Source: Lentisphaerota bacterium (GTDB taxonomy: Bacteria > Verrucomicrobiota > Lentisphaeria > Victivallales > Victivallaceae). From it: a stretch of DNA of 58,607 bases. The stretch lies in contig SUVY01000011.1 in NCBI GenBank assembly GCA_015061775.1, forward strand, positions 1-58,607, written 5' to 3'. Both the position numbers and the translations under genes were made by a program. Position 1 is the first letter of the stretch, and each line of letters starts with the position of its first letter. The notes under the pieces were generated by a model, which did no database searches, had not been told where the DNA came from, and was given only the letters and a program-made list of their open reading frames with translations. Shown piece after piece: positions 44,482 to 53,231 of this stretch.

Positions 44482-45177
44482 ATGCGCTTTGGTCTGCAGA
44501 AACTCACTCTGCTGGATTATCCGGAACACGTTGCATGCACCGTTTTCACGGCAAAATGCAATCTCCGGTGTCCGTTCTGCCACAACGCCGATCTTGCGGT
44601 CGGCGGCGATGAGCATTTGCCCGAAACCAGGGAGTCACTGCTCGAATTTCTCAAGGCAAGAAAGAAGATACTTGACGGAGTATGCGTCACGGGCGGAGAA
44701 CCCCTGCTCCACAACGAAACTCTTGAACTGCTCACTGATATAAAAAGCCTCGGACTTGCAGTCAAACTCGATACCAATGGAACCTTTCCGGGCAGACTCA
44801 AGTGCGCAGTAAATGAGGGACTGGTCGATATGGTTGCGATGGATATCAAAAACTCTCCGCAGAAATATACTGCAACGTGCGGAAACATCGACCTGCTCGA
44901 CAAAGTAAAAGAGAGTGTGGAATTTCTGCTTTCCGGCAAGGTTCTTCACGAATTCAGGACGACAGTTGTCGGAACGCTGCACTCTCCGGATGATTTTGTT
45001 GATATCGGCACCTGGATCGCCGGAAACAGCAGATATTTTCTGCAAAAGTTTTCCAACTCCGGCAACGTGCTTGATTATAAACAGGGTATGGAAGCTGATG
45101 ACTCACTTATGGCAAGTTGTCTTGCCAATGCAAAACTCTTCCTTCCCAACGCCGCCATACGCGGTTCTGAGATGTAA
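44482..45177 (+). CDS. nrdG: anaerobic ribonucleotide reductase activating protein
   Basis: Radical-SAM enzyme of 231 aa that installs the glycyl radical on NrdD. The [4Fe-4S] cluster motif is CNLRCPFCHN (C-x3-C-x2-C), followed by the GGEPLL element (VTGGEPLLHNE) that binds S-adenosylmethionine. LTLLDYPEHVACTVF at the N-terminus is typical of the longer NrdG2-type activases. The ribosome-binding region (GGGATAGGG) is unusual but close to the ATG. It is the first gene of the operon, behind the paired NrdR boxes. It requires strict or facultative anaerobic life. Confidence 0.93.
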   Translation: MRFGLQKLTLLDYPEHVACTVFTAKCNLRCPFCHNADLAVGGDEHLPETRESLLEFLKARKKILDGVCVTGGEPLLHNETLELLTDIKSLGLAVKLDTNGTFPGRLKCAVNEGLVDMVAMDIKNSPQKYTATCGNIDLLDKVKESVEFLLSGKVLHEFRTTVVGTLHSPDDFVDIGTWIAGNSRYFLQKFSNSGNVLDYKQGMEADDSLMASCLANAKLFLPNAAIRGSEM

Positions 45178-45233
45178 ATAACTTTTTTTAACAATATAAC
45201 ATAATAACACAAGGAAAAGCAGAGGAAACAATC

Positions 45234-47696
45234 ATGTATCAGGTACAGAAAAGAAACGGGAAAAACATTGATTTCGATCTCCAGAAGATCTCTGACGCGA
45301 TCAAAATGGCGTTTGAGGCTCAGGAAAAACAATACAATCAGTCGATCATCGACTTTCTCGCGCTGAAAGTCACTGCCGATTTCGAGCCGAAGATCCAGGA
45401 AGGTCTCATTTCTGTTGAAGATATCCAGGACAGCGTCGAGTCTGTTCTCGTTCAGGCAGGTTACAGTGATGTTGCAAAAGCCTACATCCTCTATCGCCGC
45501 CAGAGAGAGAAACTGCGTAACGCCACATCCACCATTCTCGACTTCAAGAAAACCGTCAACGACTACGTCAAAATCAACGACTGGCGCGTCAAAGAAAACT
45601 CGACCGTCACCTACTCAGTCGGGGGTCTCATCCTTTCCAACTCCGGAGCCATCACCGCGAACTACTGGCTCAGTGAGATCTATGATGACGAAATCGCCAA
45701 CGCCCACCGCAACGCCGATATCCACCTGCACGATCTCTCCATGCTCACCGGATACTGCGCCGGATGGAGTCTCAAACAGCTTATCAAAGAGGGTCTCGGC
45801 GGAGTTTCCGGAAAAATCACTTCTGCCCCCGCTTCACACCTTGCCACCCTCTGCAATCAGATGGTGAACTTCCTCGGAATCATGCAGAACGAGTGGGCTG
45901 GTGCTCAGGCGTTCAGCAGTTTCGACACCTATCTCGCCCCCTTCGTCAAAAATGACAACCTCAGCTACGATCAGGTCAAAAAGTGCATCGAGTCCTTCAT
46001 CTTCGGAGTCAACACTCCCTCTCGCTGGGGTACTCAGGCTCCCTTCTCCAACATCACCCTTGACTGGACCGTTCCTCCGGACCTCGCCGAACTCAACTGC
46101 ATCATCGGCGGCAAAGAGGTCGATTTCAAGTACAAAGACTGCAAAAAAGAGATGGATATGATCAACCGCGCCTTCATCGAGACTATGATCGAGGGAGATG
46201 CCCAGGGACGCGGATTCCAGTATCCTATTCCCACCTACTCCATCACCCGCGACTTCGACTGGAGCGAGTCCGAGAACAACAAGCTGCTCTTTGAGATGAC
46301 CGCAAAATACGGAACTCCCTACTTCTCAAACTACGTCAACAGCGATATGGAGCCCAGTGATATCCGCTCCATGTGCTGCCGTCTGCGCCTCGACCTGCGC
46401 GAGCTGCGCAAGAAGTCCGGAGGTTACTTCGGCAGCGGTGAAAGCACCGGTTCCATCGGCGTCGTCACCATCAATATGCCCCGTATCGCCTATCTCGCAA
46501 CTGACGAAGCGGACTTCTATGAGAGACTTGATCACATGATGGATGTCTCTGCCCGCAGTCTTAAAATCAAACGTGAAGTTGTTTCCAAGCTTCTCGATGA
46601 GGGGCTCTATCCCTACACCAGACGCTACCTCGGCAAATTCGACAACCACTTCTCCACCATCGGTCTGCTCGGAATGAACGAGGCTGCTCTCAATGCCAAA
46701 TGGATCAGAGCTGACCTCACCAACGCCAAAGCCCAGAAGTTCACCGAAGAGGTCCTCAACCACATGCGCGAGCGTCTCTCTGACTATCAGGAGCAGTATG
46801 GTGATCTCTACAACCTCGAGGCTACTCCGGCGGAATCCACCAGTTACCGTCTCGCCAAGCACGACAAGAAACGCTTTGCCGACATCATCACCGCCGGTGA
46901 TATGAGCAATGTGCCGTACTACACCAACAGCTCTCACCTTCCGGTAGGATACACTGAGGATATCTTCACCGCTCTGGATATTCAGGATAATCTCCAGACT
47001 CTCTATACTTCAGGAACCGTTTTCCACGCCTTCCTCGGAGAGAAACTTCCTGATTGGAAAGCTGCGGCCAACCTCGTCCGCAAGATCGCGGCGAACTACC
47101 GTCTGCCCTACTACACGCTCTCTCCGACCTACTCGGTCTGCCCCGAGCACGGTTACATTTCCGGCGAAGCCTTCAAGTGTCCCAAGTGCGGAGAAAAGGC
47201 TGAAGTTTACAGCCGTATCACCGGTTACTACCGCCCCGTTCAGAACTGGAACGACGGCAAGTCTCAGGAGTACAAAGACAGAAGAGTTTACGATATCGCC
47301 AACTCAATGAAACGCCGCTTCGAGGATGATGCTCAGCAGCCTGCCGCCGCTCCCGCCGTCGAAGCAGCTCCGGAAATCGTCCCCGCTGCCGACAAAGCCA
47401 ACTCGGATGCACTCTTCGCCTTCGAGGAAAACAAGGCCCGTGAGGAGAACAAACTCATCCTCTTCACCACCCGCACCTGCCCCAACTGCCGCATGGCAAA
47501 AACCTTCCTCGACCGCGCCGGTCTCGTCTATGACGTCGTCGTCGCCGATGAGGATGTCGAAGCCACCAGAAGATATGGCGTCAAGCAGGCTCCGACCCTG
47601 GTCGTGATCTCAGGAAACAACGTCGAAAGAGTGGTCAATGTTTCAAACATCCGCCGCTTTACCGATGAGCAGGCAACCACTCCTGTTCTGAGCTGA
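45234..47696 (+). CDS. nrdD: anaerobic ribonucleoside-triphosphate reductase fused to a C-terminal redoxin
   Basis: 820 aa. Residues 1-90 are an ATP-cone (YQVQKRNGKNIDFDLQKI) for allosteric control; residues about 110-690 are the glycyl-radical barrel. Near its end lie a zinc site (CPEH at 636-639, CPKC at 649-652) and the glycyl-radical residue Gly664 in RITGYYRPVQNWN. An alanine/proline-rich linker (about 700-722) leads to a glutaredoxin/thioredoxin-like domain with active site CPNC (Cys749, Cys752) and the cis-proline segment VKQAPTLVV. A fused redoxin means that reducing power probably comes from a disulfide reductase instead of formate; trxB follows 23 bases downstream. No frameshift is visible across the junction. 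Confidence 0.95.
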   Translation: MYQVQKRNGKNIDFDLQKISDAIKMAFEAQEKQYNQSIIDFLALKVTADFEPKIQEGLISVEDIQDSVESVLVQAGYSDVAKAYILYRRQREKLRNATSTILDFKKTVNDYVKINDWRVKENSTVTYSVGGLILSNSGAITANYWLSEIYDDEIANAHRNADIHLHDLSMLTGYCAGWSLKQLIKEGLGGVSGKITSAPASHLATLCNQMVNFLGIMQNEWAGAQAFSSFDTYLAPFVKNDNLSYDQVKKCIESFIFGVNTPSRWGTQAPFSNITLDWTVPPDLAELNCIIGGKEVDFKYKDCKKEMDMINRAFIETMIEGDAQGRGFQYPIPTYSITRDFDWSESENNKLLFEMTAKYGTPYFSNYVNSDMEPSDIRSMCCRLRLDLRELRKKSGGYFGSGESTGSIGVVTINMPRIAYLATDEADFYERLDHMMDVSARSLKIKREVVSKLLDEGLYPYTRRYLGKFDNHFSTIGLLGMNEAALNAKWIRADLTNAKAQKFTEEVLNHMRERLSDYQEQYGDLYNLEATPAESTSYRLAKHDKKRFADIITAGDMSNVPYYTNSSHLPVGYTEDIFTALDIQDNLQTLYTSGTVFHAFLGEKLPDWKAAANLVRKIAANYRLPYYTLSPTYSVCPEHGYISGEAFKCPKCGEKAEVYSRITGYYRPVQNWNDGKSQEYKDRRVYDIANSMKRRFEDDAQQPAAAPAVEAAPEIVPAADKANSDALFAFEENKAREENKLILFTTRTCPNCRMAKTFLDRAGLVYDVVVADEDVEATRRYGVKQAPTLVVISGNNVERVVNVSNIRRFTDEQATTPVLS

Positions 47697-47719
47697 AAAC
47701 AATTCGAGAGACGTTTATC

Positions 47720-48631
47720 ATGCACGACATCGTCATCATCGGAGCCGGTCCTGCCGGACTCACAGCCGCCATCTATGCCCGCAGAGCAGGCAAGAGCGTT
47801 CTCGTTCTCGAAAAAGAGACCTTCGGAGGGCAGATAACCTACTCTCCCAAAGTCGAGAACTACCCTGGCTTCTGCGAGCTATCCGGCAGCGAACTCGGAG
47901 AAAAACTCGTCGAACAGGCCCTCTCTTTCGGAGCTGAAATCGAACTCGATATCGCGCTCGCTATCACCGATCACGGCAGCTACAAGACCGTCAAAGCTGA
48001 ATACGCCGACTATCCCGCCCGCGCCGTCATCATCGCCGCCGGAAGCCGCCACCGTCAGCTCGGTCTTCCGCGCGAAAACGAGCTCATCGGCAACGGAGTG
48101 TCTTACTGCGCTCTCTGCGACGGAGCTTTTATGAAAGGCAAGGAAGTCGCCGTCATTGGAGGAGGAAACACCGCCCTTCAGGACGCTGTTCTCCTCTCCG
48201 AAATATGCAGCAAAGTCACCATCATCCAGAACCTTGCGACCTGCACCGGTGAACAGGCTCTCGTCGATAAACTCAAGGCTAAGAAAAACGTCTCGTTTAT
48301 CTTTAACACTATCGTCGATGAACTCGTCGGAGATGACGAACTTACCGCCATCATGCTCGAAAATACCGTAACCAACACCAGGGAGCGCTTCAGCGTCAAC
48401 GGCATTTTCGTCGCAATCGGTCAAGTTCCCGAGAATGCTCCTTTCAAAGACGTGTGCACTCTCAGCGAACAGGGATACATCGAAGCCGCCGAAGATACTT
48501 TCACCCCCACCCCGGGAGTATTCGCCGCCGGAGACTGCCGCACCAAAAATATCCGTCAGGTCGTCACCGCCACCGGAGACGGCGCCTCAGCATCCCTCGC
48601 CGCCTGCCGCTACGTTGATTCGTTGCAGTAG
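47720..48631 (+). CDS. trxB: thioredoxin reductase
   Basis: FAD/NADPH-dependent disulfide reductase, 303 aa, standard low-Mr form. The FAD-binding GAGPAGLTAAIYARRAG is at the N-terminus, the redox-active pair is CALC in YCALCDGAF, the NADPH-binding loop GGGNTALQDAVLL and the C-terminal FAD loop GVFAAGDCR complete it. As the last gene of the nrdG-nrdD unit, its likely partner is the redoxin domain fused to NrdD. GAGAG lies ahead of the ATG. A 58-bp perfect palindrome follows the stop at 21 bp. Confidence 0.96.
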   Translation: MHDIVIIGAGPAGLTAAIYARRAGKSVLVLEKETFGGQITYSPKVENYPGFCELSGSELGEKLVEQALSFGAEIELDIALAITDHGSYKTVKAEYADYPARAVIIAAGSRHRQLGLPRENELIGNGVSYCALCDGAFMKGKEVAVIGGGNTALQDAVLLSEICSKVTIIQNLATCTGEQALVDKLKAKKNVSFIFNTIVDELVGDDELTAIMLENTVTNTRERFSVNGIFVAIGQVPENAPFKDVCTLSEQGYIEAAEDTFTPTPGVFAAGDCRTKNIRQVVTATGDGASASLAACRYVDSLQ

Positions 48632-48651
48632 GTTGAGTGGGGGTGGTTGAC

Positions 48652-48737
48652 GCGGGGAGAGAGGGGAAACTTCTTTTCACGTGAAAAGAAGTTTCCCCTC
48701 TCTCCCCGCACCCCTCTCTCCTCTTCAAGAAAAGCGG
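48652..48737 (-). repeat. long palindromic intergenic repeat, copy 2
   Basis: Perfect 58-bp palindrome (48652-48709): two 29-bp arms that are exact reverse complements and meet without a loop (...TTTTCAC|GTGAAAA...). The shared flank (48710-48737) matches the 2333-2360 flank of copy 1 in reverse, so the two copies are in opposite orientation. It lies between the convergent trxB and metH genes. As RNA, either strand would give a long hairpin, so two-way termination is likely. Translated frames on both strands give the same meaningless F-S-R-E-K-K peptide. Confidence 0.9.
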
Positions 48738-48894
48738 GGAACGTTGGGGCTTCCGTTGGTCGCCCCTGCGGGAGTTTTATGTATCTCGTCTGTTGCACTT
48801 TGTGCTCTGACGGGATTTTTTTTGATGGCTGCGCCGGATTTGGGCTGCGCTGTTTTTGGGGGCTGTGCCGGATTGTTTGGCTATAATTGCTCTT

Positions 48895-51297
48895 TCAGCG
48901 GGTAAATTCGAGCGCGAGTTTTACGGAATCCATGGGGGCTGCTCCGTAGTGGGCTCCTATTGATTTGGCGAAGGTGTCATCGACTACTGCTCCTCCGACG
49001 ATGAATTTGATATCTGCGCAGCCGCTTTGGCGGGCAAGTTCTACCACTTCGCGCATATTTCCCATGGTCGTCGTCATCAGAGCTGACAGCAGGACAGCTT
49101 TCACGTTGTACTCTTTGGCTTTGGCGATGATCGTCTCAGCAGGAACGTCTTTGCCGAGGTCGATCACTTCAAAGTCATAATTTTTCAGCATTACTGCCAC
49201 GATATTTTTGCCGATATCATGGATATCGCCTTTTACGGTCGCGATTATTACTGGAGTCTTTTTCTTTCCGGAATTTCCTCCGGTTGCCATCTCCTTCTCG
49301 AGGTGTGCCATTGCGGCTTGCATCGCCTCTGCGCTGCGAATCAGCTGCGGAAGAAAATACTCCTTGCGGCTGTATTTTTCCCCGACCTCTGTTATCGCTG
49401 ATATCAGTACCTTATCGACCAGATCCTGCAGCGGAAATCCCCCCGCCAGTGCCTCGTCGCACAACTTTGCCACCGCAGGAGAATTGCCAACCATAACTGC
49501 ACGGTAGAGTTTCTCTTCTGCTTTCAAAACCTCTCCGGAAACGGGGGGTGGAGACACAGATACTCCGGCGTATTTTGATATAAAATGCTCGAATCCGGTA
49601 TCGGCTCCGGTCAGGACATCTCTTGAATTTATCAGTTCAATTATCTCTTCAAAGAGCGGATTGGCGATCGCCATATTCAAGCCGCACCCCATAGCCATTC
49701 CGAGGAAAGTTTTGTTTACCAGGGGGCGGGAGGGCAAGCCGAAACTTACATTGGACAATCCGCAAATCGTATTGAGTCCTTCGGCATTGCACCGTTTTAT
49801 CACTTCAAGGGCGCACTTTGCCGCCTCCTGATCGGCGGACACAGCCATCACCAGAGCGTCCACGCAGATATCCTCTTTGCGGTAACCGTACTTCGCGGCC
49901 TCGGAAATTATATTTCCTACGACCTTCATACGCTCATCTGCCGTGGTTGGTATTCCCTCGTCTGTCAGCGGAAGCACCACCAGCATAGCTCCATACTTCG
50001 CGGCTATTGGGAGCGTCTTTTCTATGCGGTTTTTCTCGGCTGAAATTGAATTGAGCAACGCTCTTCCCGGATAGAGCCGCAGTGCCGCCTCTACTGTCGC
50101 AGGATCGGTCGAATCTATACAAAGTATCGATGACGTCGAACCGACCAGACGGTGCAGAGACTTTATCATCATCTCTTTTTCATCTATTCCTGAAAGCCCC
50201 ATGTTGACATCGAGGACAGACGCTCCTGCGGAACTCTGCTGAAGCGCGTATTCAAATACCATATCGGTACATCCTGAACGCAGTTCCGCCTGAAGAGCTT
50301 TTTTGCCGGTGGGATTTATCCGTTCTCCCACGAGGGTGAACGCTCCGTCCGGAGTTATGCGGCGAAACTCTGATACTGATGAGATAACTCCGCGCAGAGG
50401 TTCGGAAGAAGCAGGAAGTGTTACGTTTTCAAGATGATCCGCCTGGGCTTTGATGTGTTCAGGAGTCGTTCCGCAGCAGCCTCCAAGAATACGCGCTCCG
50501 CTTGATACAAGCTCTTCTGCGAATGAACCGAACTCTGCCGCCCCCATCGGAAATACCGTCCTTCCGTTTTCAAATTTCGGAATTCCGGCATTGGGCTTGG
50601 CGGCGAGCGGTATCTCGGCATAGGGAGCTATGCTGCGGAGCAATTTCGCCATCTCAGCGGGACCGGTCGAACAGTTGCAGCCGAATGCGTCCGCGCCCAG
50701 AGCCTGCAACGTGGTCAGAGCTGCAACCGGATGGCAGCCGGTGAGCGTGCGTCCGGAGTCCTCAAAAGTCATCGTGACCATTACAGGAAGCTCCGGAGCT
50801 GCCTCTTTGCAGCCAAGAAGCGCCGCTCGCGCCTCCTGGATATCCATCATGGTCTCGATGGCAAAACCGTCGGCACCGTTTTTGGCAAGTATCTCGGCGA
50901 GCTCCCGGAAGATAGCTACTGCCTCTTCAAACGGCAAGTCTCCGAACGGTTCTACAAATCTGCCGGTTGGTGCGATATCTCCGAAAACATAAGCTCCCTG
51001 TTTTGCGGCGTTCTCTTTGGATAGACGCATGAGTGAACCCACGATCTCCTCCTGACGGCAGGCAAGTCCGAACTCATCGAGTTTACAGCGGTTTCCTCCG
51101 AAAGTCGGAGCGTAAACTATACGGCTTCCAGCGGCGATATAAGCGTTGTGGACTTCGATTATTGAAGACGGATTTTCGTATATCCAAAGCTCAGGAGCAA
51201 CTCCTGAAGGCATACCTTTTTTGGCGAGCTCGGTTCCGGTCGCTCCATCGAGCAGAAACGGCTTGGAAGCGAGGAGAGCAAATTCACTTTTGGTCAT
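48895..51297 (-). CDS. metH: cobalamin-dependent methionine synthase, without activation domain
   Basis: 800 aa, against about 1200 for full MetH. Domain order: homocysteine-binding barrel (residues 1-290, with zinc cysteines in FGCNCS and LGGCCGTTPEH), pterin/methyltetrahydrofolate barrel (about 310-580, VGERINPTGKK and VLDVNMGL), helical cap, and cobalamin domain with D-x-H-x-x-G (GDIHDIGKN, axial His693). It ends right after the B12 domain; the S-adenosylmethionine-binding activation domain is absent but is encoded by the gene just upstream. The ATG overlaps that gene by 14 bases with GAGGAA ahead of it, so the two parts are made together. Confidence 0.95.
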   Translation of the reverse strand: MTKSEFALLASKPFLLDGATGTELAKKGMPSGVAPELWIYENPSSIIEVHNAYIAAGSRIVYAPTFGGNRCKLDEFGLACRQEEIVGSLMRLSKENAAKQGAYVFGDIAPTGRFVEPFGDLPFEEAVAIFRELAEILAKNGADGFAIETMMDIQEARAALLGCKEAAPELPVMVTMTFEDSGRTLTGCHPVAALTTLQALGADAFGCNCSTGPAEMAKLLRSIAPYAEIPLAAKPNAGIPKFENGRTVFPMGAAEFGSFAEELVSSGARILGGCCGTTPEHIKAQADHLENVTLPASSEPLRGVISSVSEFRRITPDGAFTLVGERINPTGKKALQAELRSGCTDMVFEYALQQSSAGASVLDVNMGLSGIDEKEMMIKSLHRLVGSTSSILCIDSTDPATVEAALRLYPGRALLNSISAEKNRIEKTLPIAAKYGAMLVVLPLTDEGIPTTADERMKVVGNIISEAAKYGYRKEDICVDALVMAVSADQEAAKCALEVIKRCNAEGLNTICGLSNVSFGLPSRPLVNKTFLGMAMGCGLNMAIANPLFEEIIELINSRDVLTGADTGFEHFISKYAGVSVSPPPVSGEVLKAEEKLYRAVMVGNSPAVAKLCDEALAGGFPLQDLVDKVLISAITEVGEKYSRKEYFLPQLIRSAEAMQAAMAHLEKEMATGGNSGKKKTPVIIATVKGDIHDIGKNIVAVMLKNYDFEVIDLGKDVPAETIIAKAKEYNVKAVLLSALMTTTMGNMREVVELARQSGCADIKFIVGGAVVDDTFAKSIGAHYGAAPMDSVKLALEFTR

Positions 51298-51931
51298 ATA
51301 TCATTTCCTCTGTTTCCGGAATACTGACTGCCGCAACGGCTGTTACACTTTTTTCCGGAGTTATATAGTATTTTTCTGTTAAGTAAAGTCCCATCTGAGA
51401 CAAATCAAGCAGTTTGAAAAAGAGTTTCTGAGTGTCGAGCGGCATATCTCCGTAGCCGGGAGAAAATCTGCGCGCAGAAAGCACTCCTCCGCAGCGGGCG
51501 AGCTCTGATGCGGCAAGCTGGTGCATGATATCCATTGCGGAATCAGTTACTTCACTTGCGGCGGCATCGTAAACCGCCTGCTGAAAAACATCAGGAGCGT
51601 TGTCCCGGGCACTCACCACTCCGGAGCCTGATGTCACAGCTCCGAACCAGATATGAGTGGCTCCTTCGGCAAGGCTGAGGAACGCTGTTCCCGAAAGCAC
51701 TTCGCTGCCTGCGAGCTCAATATGCGTTGCGGAAAACTTTTCTATCCTGACCAGACGCCACCTGCCCTGCGGTTCACATAAACTTGCAGCTTTCACCGCA
51801 ACCCGCTTGAATATCAGCTGCTCCTCATCTGTCAACCTGGTACGCGACACGTTTCCTCCAAGACGGAAAAATATCCTGCGTTCAGGATATGGAACGTTTA
51901 TCCGCGAAACAGTGTGAAGACGCTCAATCAT
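51284..51931 (-). CDS. separate methionine synthase activation protein
   Basis: 215-aa protein matching the reactivation domain of MetH. The signature near the C-terminus reads SARRFSPGYGDMPLDTQKL, followed by LTEKYYITPEKSVTAV, the S-adenosylmethionine-binding part. It should reductively re-methylate oxidised cob(II)alamin on the truncated MetH made by the next gene. The N-terminal ~70 residues carry no recognised motif. The start is the ATG at 51931; GTG and TTG codons up to 15 bases earlier are alternatives, because GAGGAG is 14 bases from the ATG. The activation part precedes the synthase, so this is not a simple frameshift of a full-length gene. Confidence 0.88.
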   Translation of the reverse strand: MIERLHTVSRINVPYPERRIFFRLGGNVSRTRLTDEEQLIFKRVAVKAASLCEPQGRWRLVRIEKFSATHIELAGSEVLSGTAFLSLAEGATHIWFGAVTSGSGVVSARDNAPDVFQQAVYDAAASEVTDSAMDIMHQLAASELARCGGVLSARRFSPGYGDMPLDTQKLFFKLLDLSQMGLYLTEKYYITPEKSVTAVAAVSIPETEEMIYDQK

Positions 51932-51933
51932 AT

Positions 51934-52386
51934 TCAATAACCGCACTCCTCGAGGATCCTCCGGCAGCCGGACAACACATCTTGGAGCGTGGCATCAAAG
52001 TCTCCGGTGTACCACGGATCAGCCACTTCGCGGTCAAGTCCGCAATAGCTCAATAGCATACGCACTTTGCCGTCTGGATCCCCTCCCCAGCAGTTTTTCA
52101 TGTTCCGGATATTTGCCCTGTCCATGCCGATAAGCAGATCATATTCCAGATAATCGGACTTCGTTATCTGGCGGGCACGTTTGGCTGAGCAGTCGATTCC
52201 GCGTGCTCCGAGCAGTCTTTTGACCGGAGGATAAACTCCGTTGCCCAGCTCCTCGGTGCTGGTCGCTGCGGAAGCTATCTCAAAGTCTCCGGCACAGCCG
52301 GCTTCGGCAACCAGCTCCTTCATTATAAATTCAGCCATCGGACTGCGGCAGATGTTTCCGTGGCAAACAAAGAGTATCTTTATCAT
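51934..52386 (-). CDS. low-molecular-weight protein-tyrosine phosphatase
   Basis: Cysteine phosphatase of 150 aa, usual length. The N-terminal P-loop is VCHGNICRSP (C-x5-R-S/T, Cys8 and Arg14), and the general acid is the Asp in VADPWYTGDF. The ATG at 52386 has AAAGGTG about eight bases upstream. The gene is tightly followed by the methionine synthase activation gene. Such enzymes often oppose tyrosine kinases of capsule synthesis or arsenate-type stress pathways; no tyrosine kinase is in this window, so its target is unknown. Confidence 0.92.
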   Translation of the reverse strand: MIKILFVCHGNICRSPMAEFIMKELVAEAGCAGDFEIASAATSTEELGNGVYPPVKRLLGARGIDCSAKRARQITKSDYLEYDLLIGMDRANIRNMKNCWGGDPDGKVRMLLSYCGLDREVADPWYTGDFDATLQDVLSGCRRILEECGY

Positions 52387-52430
52387 ACAAATCACCTTTG
52401 GTTACTGCATAATCTGGAAAAATCCCCCTG

Positions 52431-52844
52431 TCACTTTCCGGCAACGAGGCGGATATCTTTGAATACCCCTTCTCCGTAACGTTCAGCGAGCTTGGGAAGG
52501 ATGATGTCTGAAATGTTTTGAAGCTCTCTCAATAATGCACTGTGGCGGACGTTGAGAAGAAGGACTCCGTCTTTGACTCCACCGGGAGTTGCAAGTCTGG
52601 AAAACGCTCCGCCGAAACTGCTCCAGTTGGCTGCAAGGTCGATATATGCCGTGTTTTCGCGGGTTGACACTTCGGCAAGCAAGGCTGTCATATCATCTGC
52701 CAAGTCGTAAGCAGCAGTCGTATGAGCGGCGATTTCGGTACGGGCAAAATCTTCTCCGTACCAGTCAGACAACAGACCGAAACGTTTTCTCCGCTCGCGC
52801 AGCTCCTTGCGTCTGCTGTATGAGAGACGGTAGGTATCGCTCAT
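52431..52844 (-). CDS. DUF721/DciA-like protein
   Basis: 137 aa, basic N-terminus and a C-terminal fold of about 85 residues similar to DUF721, in which DciA proteins are found; DciA helps load the replicative helicase in bacteria without DnaC. The best match is the GVLLLNVRHSALLRELQN segment and the following LAERYG. The middle contains LAANWSSFGGAFSRLATPGG. It starts three bases after the upstream secreted-protein gene. The family call is reasonable but the sequence is divergent. Confidence 0.65.
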   Translation of the reverse strand: MSDTYRLSYSRRKELRERRKRFGLLSDWYGEDFARTEIAAHTTAAYDLADDMTALLAEVSTRENTAYIDLAANWSSFGGAFSRLATPGGVKDGVLLLNVRHSALLRELQNISDIILPKLAERYGEGVFKDIRLVAGK

Positions 52845-52847
52845 AGC

Positions 52848-53225
52848 TCAGGAGTTGTTGATCTGCAATCCAACCGTATAGAGAGGCAGCAGAATGGTGT
52901 GGAATATCATCTTGCACGGAGCTATCAAGCCGCGCATCGTATAAATCACTCCCGAACGGAATCCTCCCCAGGGCCATCCGAACATCATCTTGCCCAATCC
53001 GTAGGGAAGATAGACTATTCCGAATGCGCTTTTGAAGATTTTGACAAACCCCTTGCCCAGGTTGATCATACCCCGGATAACGTAGGGACGCGCAGCCTCT
53101 GCCGCCTTGATCGCGATCGGAGCGAGGATCGCGATCGTTACCGGATCCATCGCCTGCGCTTTCTGGGGCATGAAGGCTACTGTCAACGCAAGGACAAGAA
53201 ATAGTATGTTCAAATGTTTCATCAT
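52848..53225 (-). CDS. small secreted or membrane-associated protein, unknown
   Basis: 125 aa beginning with a signal peptide (residues 1-25, cleavage after AQA). The mature part holds hydrophobic, glycine- and tryptophan-containing stretches (FGWPWGGFRSG) and helices rich in Ile and Ala. I recognise no family. Its promoter (53232-53260) lies so close that transcription should begin at or within a few bases of the ATG, so the mRNA may have no leader. It heads the unit that leads to metH. Confidence 0.55.
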   Translation of the reverse strand: MMKHLNILFLVLALTVAFMPQKAQAMDPVTIAILAPIAIKAAEAARPYVIRGMINLGKGFVKIFKSAFGIVYLPYGLGKMMFGWPWGGFRSGVIYTMRGLIAPCKMIFHTILLPLYTVGLQINNS

Positions 53226-53231
53226 AAAGAT

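Noticed and set aside
45234-47696. NrdD-redoxin fusion as an assembly artefact
   Set aside because: The frame is continuous through a normal alanine/proline linker, with unchanged base composition and a normal stop and ribosome-binding site for trxB after it.
48895-51946. Frameshifted full-length metH
   Set aside because: The activation part lies upstream of the synthase with its own start and a different order from the full-length enzyme, so a single frameshift cannot explain it.
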